Source: Allobosea sp. BH3
GTDB taxonomy: Bacteria; Pseudomonadota; Alphaproteobacteria; Rhizobiales; Beijerinckiaceae
Length of the DNA: 64,000 bases
Direction of reading: 5' to 3'
Assembly: GCF_025499465.1 (NCBI RefSeq)
Contig: NZ_JAIMCA010000002.1
Span: forward strand, 616,878-680,877
Positions 44,810 to 54,800 of the stretch are shown piece after piece; position 1 is the first letter of the stretch; every line of letters starts with the position of its first letter. A model generated the notes under the pieces. The model saw only the letters and a list, made by a program, of their open reading frames with translations, made no database searches and had not been told where the DNA came from. The position numbers were made by a program, and so were the translations under genes.

Positions 44810-46069
44810 ATGAGCATTTTCGGAATCATGCGTACCGGCGTGTCCGGCATGGCCGCACAAGGCAACAAGCTCGGCGCAGTCGCCGACAACATCGCCAACG
44901 TGAATACCGTCGGATACAAGCGCGCCTCGACCGAATTCTCGTCGCTGATCTCCGAAGGCAACCACAGCGAATACAATTCCGGCGGCGTCGACACGCAGAT
45001 CCGCTACGCGATCAGCGACGAGGGCCTCATCATGGGCTCGAGCTTCTCGACCAGCCTCGCGATCCGCGGCAACGGCTTCTTCGTCGTCTCCGACGCGGGC
45101 GGCACGAACTTCATGACCCGCGCCGGCAACTTCGTCCTGGACGGCAACAAGGACATGGTCAACGCGGCCGGCTTCTACCTGATGGGCTACCCGCTGAAGA
45201 ACGGCGATCCGAGCGTCGTGGCCAACAGCCTCGACGGCATGGAGCGGGTGAACATGGGCAAGATCTCGTATCAGGCCAACCCGACGGTGAGCGGCACGAT
45301 CAAGGGCGTGCTGGACTCCAACAGCGCCATCGTACCGGCCGCCACCCTGCCCTCCGCCAACGTCGCGGGCAGCACCTATTCGAGCAAGTCGTCGATCGTG
45401 ACCTACGACAACCTCGGCAACAAGAAGATGCTCGACGTCTACATGGCGAAGACCGCCACGGCCCCCGACACCTGGCAGGCCGTGGTGTTCGACCAGTCGA
45501 CGGCGGCAGCCGGCGGCGGCTTCCCCTATACCGGCGGCCCGCTCGCAACCCAGGTGCTGGCCTTCAACGGCGTCGGCGAGCTGACCACCGCCCCCGCCAC
45601 GTTCAACGTCAACATTCCCGGCGGCGCCACAGCGACCATCGACTTCAGCGAAGTCTCGCAGGTGGCAACCGGTGAGACGGCGCTCGAGCTCGCGGTCGAC
45701 GGCAACGCGCCCTCGGCGGTCGAGGACATGGAGATCGCCGGCGACGGCACGGTCTACGCCATCTTCGAGAACGGCGCGCGTCTCGCGACCTATCGCATCC
45801 CGCTCGCCAACGTGCCGAGCCCGGACCAGCTCACCCCTGGGGCGGGCAACGTCTATTCGGTCAGCCAGCTCTCGGGCGACGTCATCGTCGGCTTCCCGGA
45901 GACCGGCAGCCTCGGCAGCATCAAGGGCGGGGCGCTCGAGCAGTCGAACGTCGACCTCGCGACCGAACTCACCGCAATGATCGAATCTCAGCGCAGCTAC
46001 ACCGCGAACTCCAAGACCTTCCAGACCGGGTCCGAGCTTCTCGACGTGCTGGTCAACCTGAAGCGCTGA
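44810..46069 (+). CDS. flgE: Flagellar hook protein FlgE
   Basis: This 419-residue hook protein has the N-terminal rod-like motif MAAQGNKLGAVADNIANVNT with VGYKRASTEFSSLI. Its C-terminal coil is GALEQSNVDLATELTAMIES then QRSYTANSKTFQTGSELLD. The middle part (about residues 130-330) is the variable surface domain. GGAG lies eight bases upstream of the ATG. It heads the operon flgE-flgK-flgL and beyond. Confidence 0.97.
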   Translation: MSIFGIMRTGVSGMAAQGNKLGAVADNIANVNTVGYKRASTEFSSLISEGNHSEYNSGGVDTQIRYAISDEGLIMGSSFSTSLAIRGNGFFVVSDAGGTNFMTRAGNFVLDGNKDMVNAAGFYLMGYPLKNGDPSVVANSLDGMERVNMGKISYQANPTVSGTIKGVLDSNSAIVPAATLPSANVAGSTYSSKSSIVTYDNLGNKKMLDVYMAKTATAPDTWQAVVFDQSTAAAGGGFPYTGGPLATQVLAFNGVGELTTAPATFNVNIPGGATATIDFSEVSQVATGETALELAVDGNAPSAVEDMEIAGDGTVYAIFENGARLATYRIPLANVPSPDQLTPGAGNVYSVSQLSGDVIVGFPETGSLGSIKGGALEQSNVDLATELTAMIESQRSYTANSKTFQTGSELLDVLVNLKR

Positions 46070-46100
46070 CGCCGCCCTATACGCCAGCGAGGATGCTACC

Positions 46101-47579
46101 ATGAGCCTTTCGTCAGCCCTGAACGTCGCACAGTCGTCCCTGTCGGCAACCTCGCTGCAGTCTTCCATCGTCTCGCGCAACGTCGCCGGCGCGAGCGACC
46201 CGAATTTCGGCCGCAAAGCCGGCCTGCAGATCACGACCTATGGTGGTGCGGTCAAGATCGCCTCGATCGGCCGCGCCATGGACGCCGTCCTTTTCGCGGG
46301 CAAGATCGCCGCGACCTCGGCGGCGACCTCCCAGCAGGCGATCGTGGACGGGCTCGACCAGCTCGAGAACACGGTCAACGACCCCGAGCTCAACCAGTCG
46401 CTCGCGGCAAAGCTCGGCGCGCTGACCAACGCGCTGCAGCAATACGGCGTGACGCCCGACGATCCGCTGCTGGCGCAGGAAGTCCTGACCCGCGCGCACG
46501 ATATCGCCACGTCGCTCAACCAGGCCAGCGCCGCGATCAGCGAGGTGCGCAAGCAGGCGGACGCGGACATGACGGAGAGCGTCGGCCACGTCAACAGCCT
46601 GCTCGCCGAGTTCGAGACGAACAACGCCGACATCATCAAGGGCACCAAGGCCGGCCGCGACATCACGGACCTGCTGGACACCCGGGAGCGCATCCTCTCC
46701 CAGCTTTCGGAGGAGATGGGGATCAGCACGTCGACGCGCGGCGACAACGACATGGTGATCTACACCGATAGCGGCGTCACCCTGTTCGAAACCGTGCCGC
46801 GCAGCGTCACCATGGCGCCGAGCTTCGCGCTCGGCCCCGGCAGCGTCGGCGCCTCCGTCTTCGTCGACGGCGTGCCGGTCACCGGTGCAAGCAACGGCGC
46901 GATCATGCCGATCAAGTCCGGCAAGATCTACGGCTCCTCGGTGATCCGCGACGACGTCGCGGTGACCTATCAACGCCAGGTCGACGAAATCGCCCGCGGG
47001 CTGATCGAGGTCTTCGCCGAGACCGACCAGACGGCCGTTCCGCCGGCCGTGCCGACAAAGCTGGCGGGCCTGTTCACGACCGGCACGGCGGCGATGCTGC
47101 CGAGCGGTGTCGCGGTGAACGGCATCGCCGCGGCCATCCGCGTCAATCCAGCCGCCGACCCGACGCAGGGCGGCAACCTCGACAGGATCCGCGACGGCGG
47201 CCTCGCCGGCGCCGCCTATGTCTACAACACGACGGGCGAGGCCGGCTTCTCGGACCGCATCCAGGGGATGCTGGACGAGTTGAACGCCCAGCGCAATTTC
47301 GACCCGAGCGCGAAGGCCGACCCCAGCAACAGCCTGGCCGGCTTCGCCAGCTCCTCCGTCGGCTGGCTGGAGGCGGAGCGCCAGACCGCGACGACGACGC
47401 TGGGATACTCGGCCGCGCTGCTGCAGCGCACGACCGAGTCCCTGTCGAACGCCATGGGCGTCAACATCGATGAGGAGATGACGCTGATGATGGAGCTCGA
47501 GCGCTCCTACGCCGCGTCGTCCAACCTGATCTCCACGATCGACCGGATGCTGGAGTCTCTGCTCCAGGCTGTGAGGTAA
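46101..47579 (+). CDS. flgK: Hook-filament junction protein FlgK (HAP1)
   Basis: This 492-residue protein has an N-terminal flagellin-like helix (SSALNVAQSSLSATSLQSSI, VSRNVAGASDPNFGRK). The C-terminal half ends NIDEEMTLMMELERSYAASS then NLISTIDRMLESLLQ, the typical FlgK terminal helix. It joins hook and filament. It follows flgE by 31 bp. Confidence 0.95.
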   Translation: MSLSSALNVAQSSLSATSLQSSIVSRNVAGASDPNFGRKAGLQITTYGGAVKIASIGRAMDAVLFAGKIAATSAATSQQAIVDGLDQLENTVNDPELNQSLAAKLGALTNALQQYGVTPDDPLLAQEVLTRAHDIATSLNQASAAISEVRKQADADMTESVGHVNSLLAEFETNNADIIKGTKAGRDITDLLDTRERILSQLSEEMGISTSTRGDNDMVIYTDSGVTLFETVPRSVTMAPSFALGPGSVGASVFVDGVPVTGASNGAIMPIKSGKIYGSSVIRDDVAVTYQRQVDEIARGLIEVFAETDQTAVPPAVPTKLAGLFTTGTAAMLPSGVAVNGIAAAIRVNPAADPTQGGNLDRIRDGGLAGAAYVYNTTGEAGFSDRIQGMLDELNAQRNFDPSAKADPSNSLAGFASSSVGWLEAERQTATTTLGYSAALLQRTTESLSNAMGVNIDEEMTLMMELERSYAASSNLISTIDRMLESLLQAVR

Positions 47580-47582
47580 GCC

Positions 47583-48632
47583 ATGAAGACCACCTTCGTT
47601 TCGACCTCCGCCATCGCCAACACGCTTCGCGCGACCACCCTGAAGGCTCAGGAGCTGCTGATCGGCGCGAACAAGGAGATGACGACCGCCCGCTTCGCCG
47701 ATATCGGCGTCAGCATCGGCTCGCGCACCGGCCTCACGGTCAATGTCCGCAGCCAGTACGAGCGCATCGAGGGCATCCTCGACACGAACGGCCTGATCTC
47801 GCAGCGGCTCGACACCTCCCAGGAGGCGCTGGGCAGCATGCTGACCGTGGCGCAGAACTTCATGGCCACGCTGCTCGCCGTCCGCAACGGAGAGAAGGGG
47901 GCCGACGTTCTGGTCACCGAGGCGACGCATGGCCTGCAGACGATGACCGGCGCGGCGAATACCGCGGTGGGCAACCAGTTCGTCTTCGGCGGCATCAACA
48001 CGCAGCAACAGCCGATGACGAACTTCTTCGGAACGCCGGCCCCGACCAGCAAGACCAACATCGACACCGCCTTCGCCGCCGCCTTCCCCATCGGCACCTA
48101 CCCAACGACGGCCGACATCCCGGCGGCCGCCCTGACGACCTTCCTGCAGGGCACCTTCAACGCCGAGTTCACCGACCCGAACTGGGGAACGAACTGGTCG
48201 AACGCCAGCAGCCGGAACCTGACCGGCCGGATCTCGCCCAACGAGGTCATGACCGTCTCGACCAACACCAACGAGACCTTCATGCGGGACCTGGCCAAGG
48301 CCTACACGATGATCGTCAGCCTGCCGACCGCGGATCTGAGCCAGAACACCTATGAAGCACTTGTCGGCGAGGCGCTGACGACCGTCAGCGGCGCCATCCA
48401 GGGGCTGATCAAGCAACAGGCCCAGCTCGGCTCCGCCCAGTCGCGCGTTTCGACGGCGAGCGACCGGCTGAGCATCCAGCGCGACATCCTGGCCAAGCAG
48501 ATCAACGGGCTGGAGGGCGTCGATCCCTATGAGGCGAAGCTGCGCGTCGACCAGCTCACGACCCAGATCGAGACGTCCTACGCGCTGACCGCACGGTTCC
48601 AGACCCTCAGCATCCTCAACTACATCCGGTGA
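47583..48632 (+). CDS. flgL: Hook-filament junction protein FlgL (HAP3)
   Basis: This 349-residue flagellin-like protein starts three bases after flgK. Flagellin-type helices are seen at both ends (KAQELLIGANKEMTTARFAD; KLRVDQLTTQIETSYALTAR). It connects FlgK to the first flagellin ring. The next gene, flaF, starts 100 bp later. Confidence 0.93.
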   Translation: MKTTFVSTSAIANTLRATTLKAQELLIGANKEMTTARFADIGVSIGSRTGLTVNVRSQYERIEGILDTNGLISQRLDTSQEALGSMLTVAQNFMATLLAVRNGEKGADVLVTEATHGLQTMTGAANTAVGNQFVFGGINTQQQPMTNFFGTPAPTSKTNIDTAFAAAFPIGTYPTTADIPAAALTTFLQGTFNAEFTDPNWGTNWSNASSRNLTGRISPNEVMTVSTNTNETFMRDLAKAYTMIVSLPTADLSQNTYEALVGEALTTVSGAIQGLIKQQAQLGSAQSRVSTASDRLSIQRDILAKQINGLEGVDPYEAKLRVDQLTTQIETSYALTARFQTLSILNYIR

Positions 48633-48732
48633 GCCTCGGCTGACCGCCAGAGCATTTTCGAGCGAAGTCGACACCGGTTCGCGCGAAGAGAATGCGGAAG
48701 AACAAGTAGACCAAGAAAGCTGGAGAAGCAGA

Positions 48733-49080
48733 ATGTATCACAGCTCGTATCTCGCGGTGGCCGAAGACGACTTCGCCCAGGCGCGCGCGCATGAATGGCG
48801 CGCGCTCAACCAGGCGGTCACCCTGCTTGAGGAAGCCCGCCCCACCGGCGCGGCATCGAGCGAGACGATCGCGGCCGTTCTCTTCCTGAGGCGGCTCTGG
48901 ACGCTCCTGATCCAGGACCTCGGCAGCGAGGACAACGCGTTGCCGCAGGCCATGCGGGCCTCCCTGATCTCGATTGGCCTCTTCGCGCTGCGTCAGGGCG
49001 AGATGCTGCGGCTCGGCCAGTCGGACGATTTCGACTCGGTCATCGACATCAACAAGATGATCCGGGACAGCCTGGCGTGA
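48733..49080 (+). CDS. flaF: Flagellar biosynthesis regulator FlaF
   Basis: This 115-residue protein has FlaF landmarks EWRALNQAVTLLEEARPTGA, AAVLFLRRLWTLLIQDL and ASLISIGLFALRQGEMLRLG. In Caulobacter and Brucella FlaF promotes flagellin production, opposite to FlbT. It directly precedes flbT, as is usual. Confidence 0.95.
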   Translation: MYHSSYLAVAEDDFAQARAHEWRALNQAVTLLEEARPTGAASSETIAAVLFLRRLWTLLIQDLGSEDNALPQAMRASLISIGLFALRQGEMLRLGQSDDFDSVIDINKMIRDSLA

Positions 49081-49112
49081 CACCGACGCAGGAAACCACC
49101 AAGGGAACCGTC

Positions 49113-49604
49113 ATGAAAAAGGCGATGAGCCTGTCCCTTCGCGCCAATGAAAAGATCTACATCAACGGCGCGATCCTGAAATTCCCGCACAAGGTCACGC
49201 TCGAGATCCTGAACGATGCGACGTTCCTGCTCGAGACCCATGTGATCCAGCCGGAACAGACGACGACGCCGCTCAGGCAGATCTACTTCGTCATCCAGAC
49301 GATGCTGATGGACCCGGGCAGCGCGGGCATGACCAGGCTGCTGTTCGAGCGCATGCTGGCCTCCACCGCCAGCAGCTTCGAGGATGCCGAGGTGCTCGGC
49401 GGGCTCAACCATATCGACAAGCTGATCGGCGAAGACCGCTACTACGAGGCGCTCAAGCAGCTTCGTGGCCTGTTTTCGGTCGAGGCTGGCATCCTCGCAA
49501 GCTCCGGGCAGGCTTTGGGGGCTAAGCTCTCGAACATGCCGCCCGAAATGGCGATGCCGGCGATGCGCTCCGCGTCGACGGTTCTCGCTCCGCGCGCGGC
49601 CTGA
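49113..49604 (+). CDS. flbT: Flagellin mRNA regulator FlbT
   Basis: This 163-residue protein has the FlbT N-terminus SLSLRANEKIYINGAILKF and RQIYFVIQTMLMDPGSAG. FlbT controls flagellin synthesis by acting on the 5' leader of flagellin mRNA. The ATG at 49113 has AGGGA seven bases upstream. A GTG at 49077 overlapping the flaF stop is possible but would add 12 unconserved residues. Confidence 0.94.
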   Translation: MKKAMSLSLRANEKIYINGAILKFPHKVTLEILNDATFLLETHVIQPEQTTTPLRQIYFVIQTMLMDPGSAGMTRLLFERMLASTASSFEDAEVLGGLNHIDKLIGEDRYYEALKQLRGLFSVEAGILASSGQALGAKLSNMPPEMAMPAMRSASTVLAPRAA

Positions 49605-49672
49605 AGCATCGATCGGCCCGAACGACTTCCGTTCGACCGGTCACGGCCGAACGGAAAGCGCAGGAGCCGATC

Positions 49673-49969
49673 ATGGACGTCAGCAGCACCTCAGGCACGA
49701 GCGCCTACAGCGCCAACACCAACACTTCCACCACCACCGGTGGAACCACCATGGGCGACTACAACACGTTCCTTCAGCTCCTGATCGCCCAGGCCAAGAA
49801 CCAGGACCCGACCAACCCGACGGACCCGTCGCAATACGTCCAGCAGTTCGCCGCGCTCTCGCAGGTCGAACAGACGGTCACGACCAATGCCAAGTTGGAC
49901 GAGGTCCTCGGCGGCCTGGTGGCGATCTATTCCGCCATCTCCAAGCCCGAAACTCCCACCCAGACCTGA
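49673..49969 (+). CDS. flgD: Hook-capping protein FlgD, short form
   Basis: This 98-residue protein has the FlgD N-terminal motif NTFLQLLIAQAKNQDPTNPT then DPSQYVQQFAALSQVEQTV. The protein ends soon after this domain. The C-terminal Tudor/FnIII-like part of longer FlgD proteins is absent, and no frame nearby continues it. It is the scaffold for hook assembly. It lies between flbT and fliQ as in rhizobia. Confidence 0.92.
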   Translation: MDVSSTSGTSAYSANTNTSTTTGGTTMGDYNTFLQLLIAQAKNQDPTNPTDPSQYVQQFAALSQVEQTVTTNAKLDEVLGGLVAIYSAISKPETPTQT

Positions 49970-49980
49970 GCTCCACGCCC

Positions 49981-50247
49981 ATGAACGAGGCGGATGCTCT
50001 CGACATCATGCGTGATGCCACCTGGGCGATCATTGTCGGCTGCGGGCCGGCGGTGCTCGCCGCCATGGTGATCGGCATCTTCATCGCGCTGATGCAGGCC
50101 CTGACGCAGGTGCAGGAAGCGACCCTCACCTTCGTGCCGAAGATCGTCGTGATCTTCGTCGTGATGGCGGCGACCGGCTCCTTCACCGGCGCGCATCTCT
50201 ACGCTTTCACCGAGCGCGTCTACTCGCGCATCGAACGCGGCTTCTGA
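49981..50247 (+). CDS. fliQ: Flagellar export apparatus protein FliQ
   Basis: This 88-residue protein has two membrane segments. FliQ motifs are [38 protein letters not shown] and [12 protein letters not shown]. It is part of the export gate with FliP and FliR. It starts 11 bp after flgD. Confidence 0.95.
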   Translation: MNEADALDIMRDATWAIIVGCGPAVLAAMVIGIFIALMQALTQVQEATLTFVPKIVVIFVVMAATGSFTGAHLYAFTERVYSRIERGF

Positions 50248-50332
50248 GCGCCCGGCGCTCGGAAGCCAAAGCATTTTTCGCCAAGACCTTCCTTTCGCGA
50301 AGACCTCCCCCAGGGACAGGAACCAGGCCAGC

Positions 50333-52432
50333 ATGGCGACCCAGAACGTCATATCGGCGGGCAAATCTCCGGAGATGCCCAGCAGCAGGCGCGATATCGG
50401 CTTCGCCGTCGGCATCATCGCCATCATCATGGTGCTGTTCCTGCCGATCCCCGCCTTCGTCATCGACATGGGGCTCGCGCTCTCGATCGCGCTGTCCGTG
50501 CTGATCCTGATGGTGGCGCTCTGGATCCAGAAGCCGCTCGAATTCTCATCCTTCCCGACCGTGCTGCTGATCGCGACGATCCTGCGCCTGGCGCTCAACG
50601 TCGCGACGACGCGCGTCATCCTCTCGCATGGCAACGAGGGTTCTCACGCGGCCGGCTACATCATCGACGGCTTCGCGCGCATCGTCATCGCCGGCGACTT
50701 CGTCATCGGCCTGATCGTCTTCATCATCCTGGTGACGGTGAACTTCATCGTCATCACCAAGGGCGCGACCCGTATCGCCGAGGTCGGCGCCCGCTTCACC
50801 CTCGACGCCATCCCCGGCAAGCAGATGGCGATCGACGCCGACCTTTCGGCCGGCCTGATCGACGCGGGCGAGGCCCAGCGCCGGCGCGGCGAGCTGGAGG
50901 AGGAAAGCTCCTTCTTCGGCTCGATGGACGGCGCCTCGAAATTCGTGCGCGGCGACGCGATCGCCGGCCTGATCATCACCGCCGTCAACATCCTGGGCGG
51001 CATCATCATCGGCGTCACGCGCCATGGCATGTCGCTCGGCCAGGCGTCGGACGTCTTCGTGAAGCTCGCGGTCGGCGACGGCCTGGTCACGCAGATCCCG
51101 GCGCTGATCGTCTCGCTGGCCGCGGGCCTGCTGGTCTCCAAGGGCGGCACGCGCGGCTCGGCCGAGCAGGCTATCCTGAACCAGCTGGGGCATTATCCGC
51201 GCGCCCTCTTCGTCGCCTCCTTCCTGATGTTCATCCTGGCCCTCGTGCCGGGGCTGCCGCTCATGCCCTTTGCCCTGCTCGGCGGAATGATGGCGTTCAT
51301 CGGCTACACCATCCCGAAGAAGATCGCCGAGCGCGAGGCCGCCGCAGAGGAGCAGCGCGCCGTGGAGGCCGAAGAGAAGGCCCTTCTGACGCCCCCGGAC
51401 ACGATCAAGGAATCGCTGAAGAGCGCCGAGATCGAGCTGCTGCTCGGCAAGCAATTGGCCGCCGAGATGCTGAACGTCCATGGCGAGCTCGCGCACCGCG
51501 TCAGCAAGATGCGCAAGAAGTTCGCGATGGAGTACGGCTTCGTCGTTCCCGAGATCAAGCTGTCGGACAGCCTGAAGCTGCCGCCCAAGGCCTATGAGTT
51601 CCGTGTCCACGGCACCGTCGTCGCCACGGGCGAGATGCGGCCGGGCAGCGTGCTCGTCGTCACCGGGGACGGCCGTGTGCCGGACCTGCCGGGCGAGGAG
51701 GTGCGCGAGCCCGCCTTCGGCATGAAGGCGATGTGGGTCTCGGAAAGCTACGTCAACGAAGTCCGCCGCGAGGGGCTGCAGCCGGTCGACCGCCTGTCGG
51801 TGCTGCTGACCCATCTCAGCGAGACGATCCGCAAGAACCTCGGTCAGCTCCTGTCCTACAAGGACATGCGCATCCTGCTCGACCGGCTCGGCCCCGAATA
51901 CAAGAAGCTGCTTGAGGAGATCTGCCCGCAGCACATGTCGCTGTCGAGCCTGCAGGCGGTGCTGCGCCTGTTGCTGGCGGAGCGGGTCTCGATCCGCAAC
52001 CTGCACCTCATCCTCGAGGTCATCGCCGAGATCGCGCCGCATGTGCGCCGCGCCGAGCAGATCGTCGAGCATGTGCGGATGCGCATGGCCCAGCAGATCT
52101 GCGGCGACCTGACCGAGGGTGGCAAGCTCAACGTGCTCCGGCTCGGCAACCGCTGGGACCTCGCCTTCCACGAGAGCCTGAAGCGCGACGCCAAGGGCGA
52201 TGTCATCGAATTCGACATCGACCCGCGCCTGATCGAGGAGTTCGCGGGCGAGGCGACGACGGCGATCCGCAGCCGCATGGACAAGGCGCAGAGCTTCGTG
52301 CTGGTTACCAGCCCGGATGCGCGGCCTTACGTACGGATGATCGTCGAGCGCATCTTCCCCGCGCTTCCTGTGATGTCACATGTGGAGATCGCGCGCGGGC
52401 TGGAGGTGAACCAGCTGGGCACCATCTCGTGA
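50333..52432 (+). CDS. flhA: Flagellar export protein FlhA
   Basis: This 699-residue protein has eight membrane segments in its first half and the conserved FHIPEP-type loop, including [20 protein letters not shown] and [21 protein letters not shown] large cytoplasmic domain from about residue 350 binds chaperones and substrates. The length is typical. It is a main component of the proton-driven export gate. Confidence 0.98.
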   Translation: MATQNVISAGKSPEMPSSRRDIGFAVGIIAIIMVLFLPIPAFVIDMGLALSIALSVLILMVALWIQKPLEFSSFPTVLLIATILRLALNVATTRVILSHGNEGSHAAGYIIDGFARIVIAGDFVIGLIVFIILVTVNFIVITKGATRIAEVGARFTLDAIPGKQMAIDADLSAGLIDAGEAQRRRGELEEESSFFGSMDGASKFVRGDAIAGLIITAVNILGGIIIGVTRHGMSLGQASDVFVKLAVGDGLVTQIPALIVSLAAGLLVSKGGTRGSAEQAILNQLGHYPRALFVASFLMFILALVPGLPLMPFALLGGMMAFIGYTIPKKIAEREAAAEEQRAVEAEEKALLTPPDTIKESLKSAEIELLLGKQLAAEMLNVHGELAHRVSKMRKKFAMEYGFVVPEIKLSDSLKLPPKAYEFRVHGTVVATGEMRPGSVLVVTGDGRVPDLPGEEVREPAFGMKAMWVSESYVNEVRREGLQPVDRLSVLLTHLSETIRKNLGQLLSYKDMRILLDRLGPEYKKLLEEICPQHMSLSSLQAVLRLLLAERVSIRNLHLILEVIAEIAPHVRRAEQIVEHVRMRMAQQICGDLTEGGKLNVLRLGNRWDLAFHESLKRDAKGDVIEFDIDPRLIEEFAGEATTAIRSRMDKAQSFVLVTSPDARPYVRMIVERIFPALPVMSHVEIARGLEVNQLGTIS

Positions 52433-53184
52433 TGCCCATCAACTCCGACGTGCTGCTGCAGACCTTCCTGGTCTTCTGCCGCGTCGGAGCCTGCCTGATG
52501 CTGATGCCGGGCTTCTCGAGCCCGCGCGTGCCGCAGCAGATCCGCCTGCTGATCGCGCTTTCCGCGACGCTGGCGCTGACGCCCTTCGTGCTGCCGGCCT
52601 TCGCCAACATGGCGCCCAATCCGGGCCCGGCGACGCTGCTGCGCATGATCGTGACCGAAACTTTGACGGGCTCGCTGATCGCGCTGATGGCCCGCTTCTT
52701 CTTCCTGGCGCTGCAGATGATGGCGACCGCCATGGCGGCCGCGTCGGGGCTCGGCCAGATGCCGGGCCTGCCCATCGACGAAGCCGAGTCGTCAGGCCCC
52801 TTCGTCACGCTGGTGACGCTCACCGCCTCGACGCTGATGTTCGTGACCGACCAGCATGGGGAGGTGATCCGGGCGCTCGCCGGCTCCTATACGCGGATAG
52901 CGCCCGGCACGGCCTTCGAGCCCCAGGCCGGGCTGATCCAGCTCGCGGACCGCATCTCCGACACCTTCTTCCTGGCGCTGCGGATCGGCAGCCCCTTCAT
53001 GATCTATGCGGTGATCGTCAACCTCGCGGTCGGCCTGATGAACAAGCTCGTCCCGCAGATCCCGGTCTATTTCGTCTCTCTGCCCTTCGTCATCGCCGGC
53101 GGCCTGATGCTGTTCTACTTCACGGGTGCGGAATCGCTGCGCCTGTTCATCACCGCCTTCTCCTCCTGGCTCGCGAACGGCTGA
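52432..53184 (+). CDS. fliR: Flagellar export apparatus protein FliR
   Basis: This 250-residue membrane protein has about six hydrophobic segments and FliR landmarks RVGACLMLMPGFSSPRVPQQ, FFFLALQMMATAMAAASGLG and VNLAVGLMNKLVPQIPVYFV. The ATG shares one base with the flhA stop (TGATG); a GTG three bases upstream is the alternative. Confidence 0.96.
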   Translation: MPINSDVLLQTFLVFCRVGACLMLMPGFSSPRVPQQIRLLIALSATLALTPFVLPAFANMAPNPGPATLLRMIVTETLTGSLIALMARFFFLALQMMATAMAAASGLGQMPGLPIDEAESSGPFVTLVTLTASTLMFVTDQHGEVIRALAGSYTRIAPGTAFEPQAGLIQLADRISDTFFLALRIGSPFMIYAVIVNLAVGLMNKLVPQIPVYFVSLPFVIAGGLMLFYFTGAESLRLFITAFSSWLANG

Positions 53185-53190
53185 GCGCTG

Positions 53191-53592
53191 ATGGACCCCC
53201 GCCGCCTCAAATCGATCGAAAGGATGCTCGCGATCCAGTCGCGCATCCGCGGCCTCGCCGAATGGCGGCAAAAGGCGATCGAGCAGAAGGCCGTGGCAGC
53301 AAAGGATGAATCGCGCGCGCTGGTGGCCTCGCTGAACGGCGACGGCCCCATGGAAGGGCTCTTCGCCGACATGACCGCGAAGCGGCTCCACCGCGTCACG
53401 CTCTCGATCTCGGAGCTGGAGACCGCCGCCGCCGAGCAGGCCAGGCGCGTCATGGCCGAGACCGGCCGCGAGAAGCGCACGGAGCGCCTCGTCGACCGGC
53501 TGCGCAAGGTCAAGCTGCGGGCCGACCAGGACGGCGCGCTCTCCGAGATCATGGACAGCGTCGAGGCCAGGCGCGCGGCAAGCCTCGAATAA
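53191..53592 (+). CDS. FliJ-like flagellar coiled-coil protein
   Basis: This 133-residue, highly charged, probably all-helical protein has long heptad-like stretches (LAEWRQKAIEQKAVAAKDES; REKRTERLVDRLRKVKLRAD). It starts six bases after fliR, where rhizobial flagellar clusters carry small FliJ-like proteins. FliJ couples the export ATPase FliI to FlhA. Size and helix pattern fit, but sequence identity to FliJ was not visible, so the role is inferred from place and shape. Confidence 0.65.
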   Translation: MDPRRLKSIERMLAIQSRIRGLAEWRQKAIEQKAVAAKDESRALVASLNGDGPMEGLFADMTAKRLHRVTLSISELETAAAEQARRVMAETGREKRTERLVDRLRKVKLRADQDGALSEIMDSVEARRAASLE

Positions 53593-53642
53593 GCCTGGAG
53601 TGTCAGGCTGTCGCCACGAGATCAGCGACCCAGGAAGATCAC

Positions 53643-54281
53643 ATGGCTATCTCCCCGCCGTCCGATATCGTCCTCGACGTCGTGCGCGCAGCCGATCCCA
53701 CCCGCTCCACGACCGCCTATGATCGGCTGGCCCGCATGGCCATGCCGGGCTCGGCGGGCGCGCAGTTCGCCAACGCTTTCACGGATGCCACGACAGCGCC
53801 GGGGCTTGCGGATGCGCGCGCGCGGTTCGCCAGCCTTGGCCCGCTCAATCCCGCCGCGGCCGCCAAGGCCACCGTGCCGCCGCAGACCGAGAAGTCGCTG
53901 CGGCAGTTCGAGGCGCAGGTCATCTCCACCTTCATCGAGCAGATGATGCCGAAGTCGGAGGAGAACAAGAACACCTATGGCGGCGGCCTCTCCGGCGACG
54001 TCTGGCGCTCCCAGCTCGCCGAGAAGATTGCGGGCGAGATCTCCAAATCCGGCGGGTTCGGCATCCGCGAGAAGATCCAGGCGGCCATCGTCTCCCGCGC
54101 CGGTGCCGTGCCGCCGGGCGACGGAACGGCCGCGGCGCAGAAGGTCCTCGACCGGACGCTTGCCGGCGCCAATTCCCGCGACGCGGCCGTGCCGCTCGCT
54201 GCGGAACGCCAGTTCCTGAACATCATTAAGCCCGGCGTCGCCGCCGGCGCCCTCCGAAACTCCAGCACACCGCGAGCGTGA
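53643..54281 (+). CDS. Rod-binding FlgJ N-terminal-like protein (CheL type)
   Basis: This 212-residue protein has a FlgJ-type rod-binding domain at about residues 85-141: LRQFEAQVISTFIEQMMPKS, GGLSGDVWRSQLAEKIAGEI and SKSGGFGI. The muramidase domain found in FlgJ of enterobacteria is absent. Alphaproteobacteria often have this short form, called CheL in Caulobacter. It should act as a cap for rod assembly. Confidence 0.85.
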   Translation: MAISPPSDIVLDVVRAADPTRSTTAYDRLARMAMPGSAGAQFANAFTDATTAPGLADARARFASLGPLNPAAAAKATVPPQTEKSLRQFEAQVISTFIEQMMPKSEENKNTYGGGLSGDVWRSQLAEKIAGEISKSGGFGIREKIQAAIVSRAGAVPPGDGTAAAQKVLDRTLAGANSRDAAVPLAAERQFLNIIKPGVAAGALRNSSTPRA

Positions 54282-54287
54282 CGCAGC

Positions 54288-54800
54288 ATGAGCGACGAAT
54301 TTCTTGAAGGCGCGGCCACCGCCGCGAACCAGGCCGGGCTGCCGATGGTTATCGAGCCCGATCAGGAGATCCTGATCGCCCGCGAGGACGACCGCCAGAT
54401 CGAGGGCGACCATCCGACCGGCGCTTCGCGCGCGATGTGGTCGGTGCTCGACAAGCTCGAGCAGACGCTCGACCATGAGAACACGCAGCTCGCGACGATG
54501 CGTGCCGCCGATTTCGACCGGCTGAACGAGACCAAGAGCCGTCTCCTGCTGGATGCGAGCCGTGCCGCGCGGGCGCTGCGCGAGGAGATCACCGATGTGC
54601 GCCTGATGGCGCGGCTGGAGACGCTGCGCCTGAAGCTGGAGCAGAATCGCCTCGCCATCGGGATGCATCTCGAAGCGGTTCGCGAGATCGCCGCCGCGAT
54701 GACGAGCACGCTGATCGATGCCGAGTCCGACGGGACCTACAATGCCTGGTCCGGCGCACAGCTCGCCACCGCCGCGGCGGGCAAGGCCCGGCCGGCATGA
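54288..54800 (+). CDS. FlgN-like flagellar chaperone
   Basis: This 170-residue helical protein has a pattern like FlgN-family chaperones (MWSVLDKLEQTLDHENTQLA, LREEITDVRLMARLETLRLK, LEQNRLAIGMHLEAVREIAA). It starts seven bases after the FlgJ-like gene, where rhizobia carry a FlgN-type gene. FlgN chaperones escort FlgK and FlgL to the export gate. The assignment rests on pattern and position. Confidence 0.65.
   Translation: MSDEFLEGAATAANQAGLPMVIEPDQEILIAREDDRQIEGDHPTGASRAMWSVLDKLEQTLDHENTQLATMRAADFDRLNETKSRLLLDASRAARALREEITDVRLMARLETLRLKLEQNRLAIGMHLEAVREIAAAMTSTLIDAESDGTYNAWSGAQLATAAAGKARPA

Noticed and set aside
46113..48674. 853-residue open frame antisense to flgK/flgL
   Set aside because: It is a GC-rich shadow frame with charged, low-complexity composition and no domain; the plus strand carries clear FlgK and FlgL.
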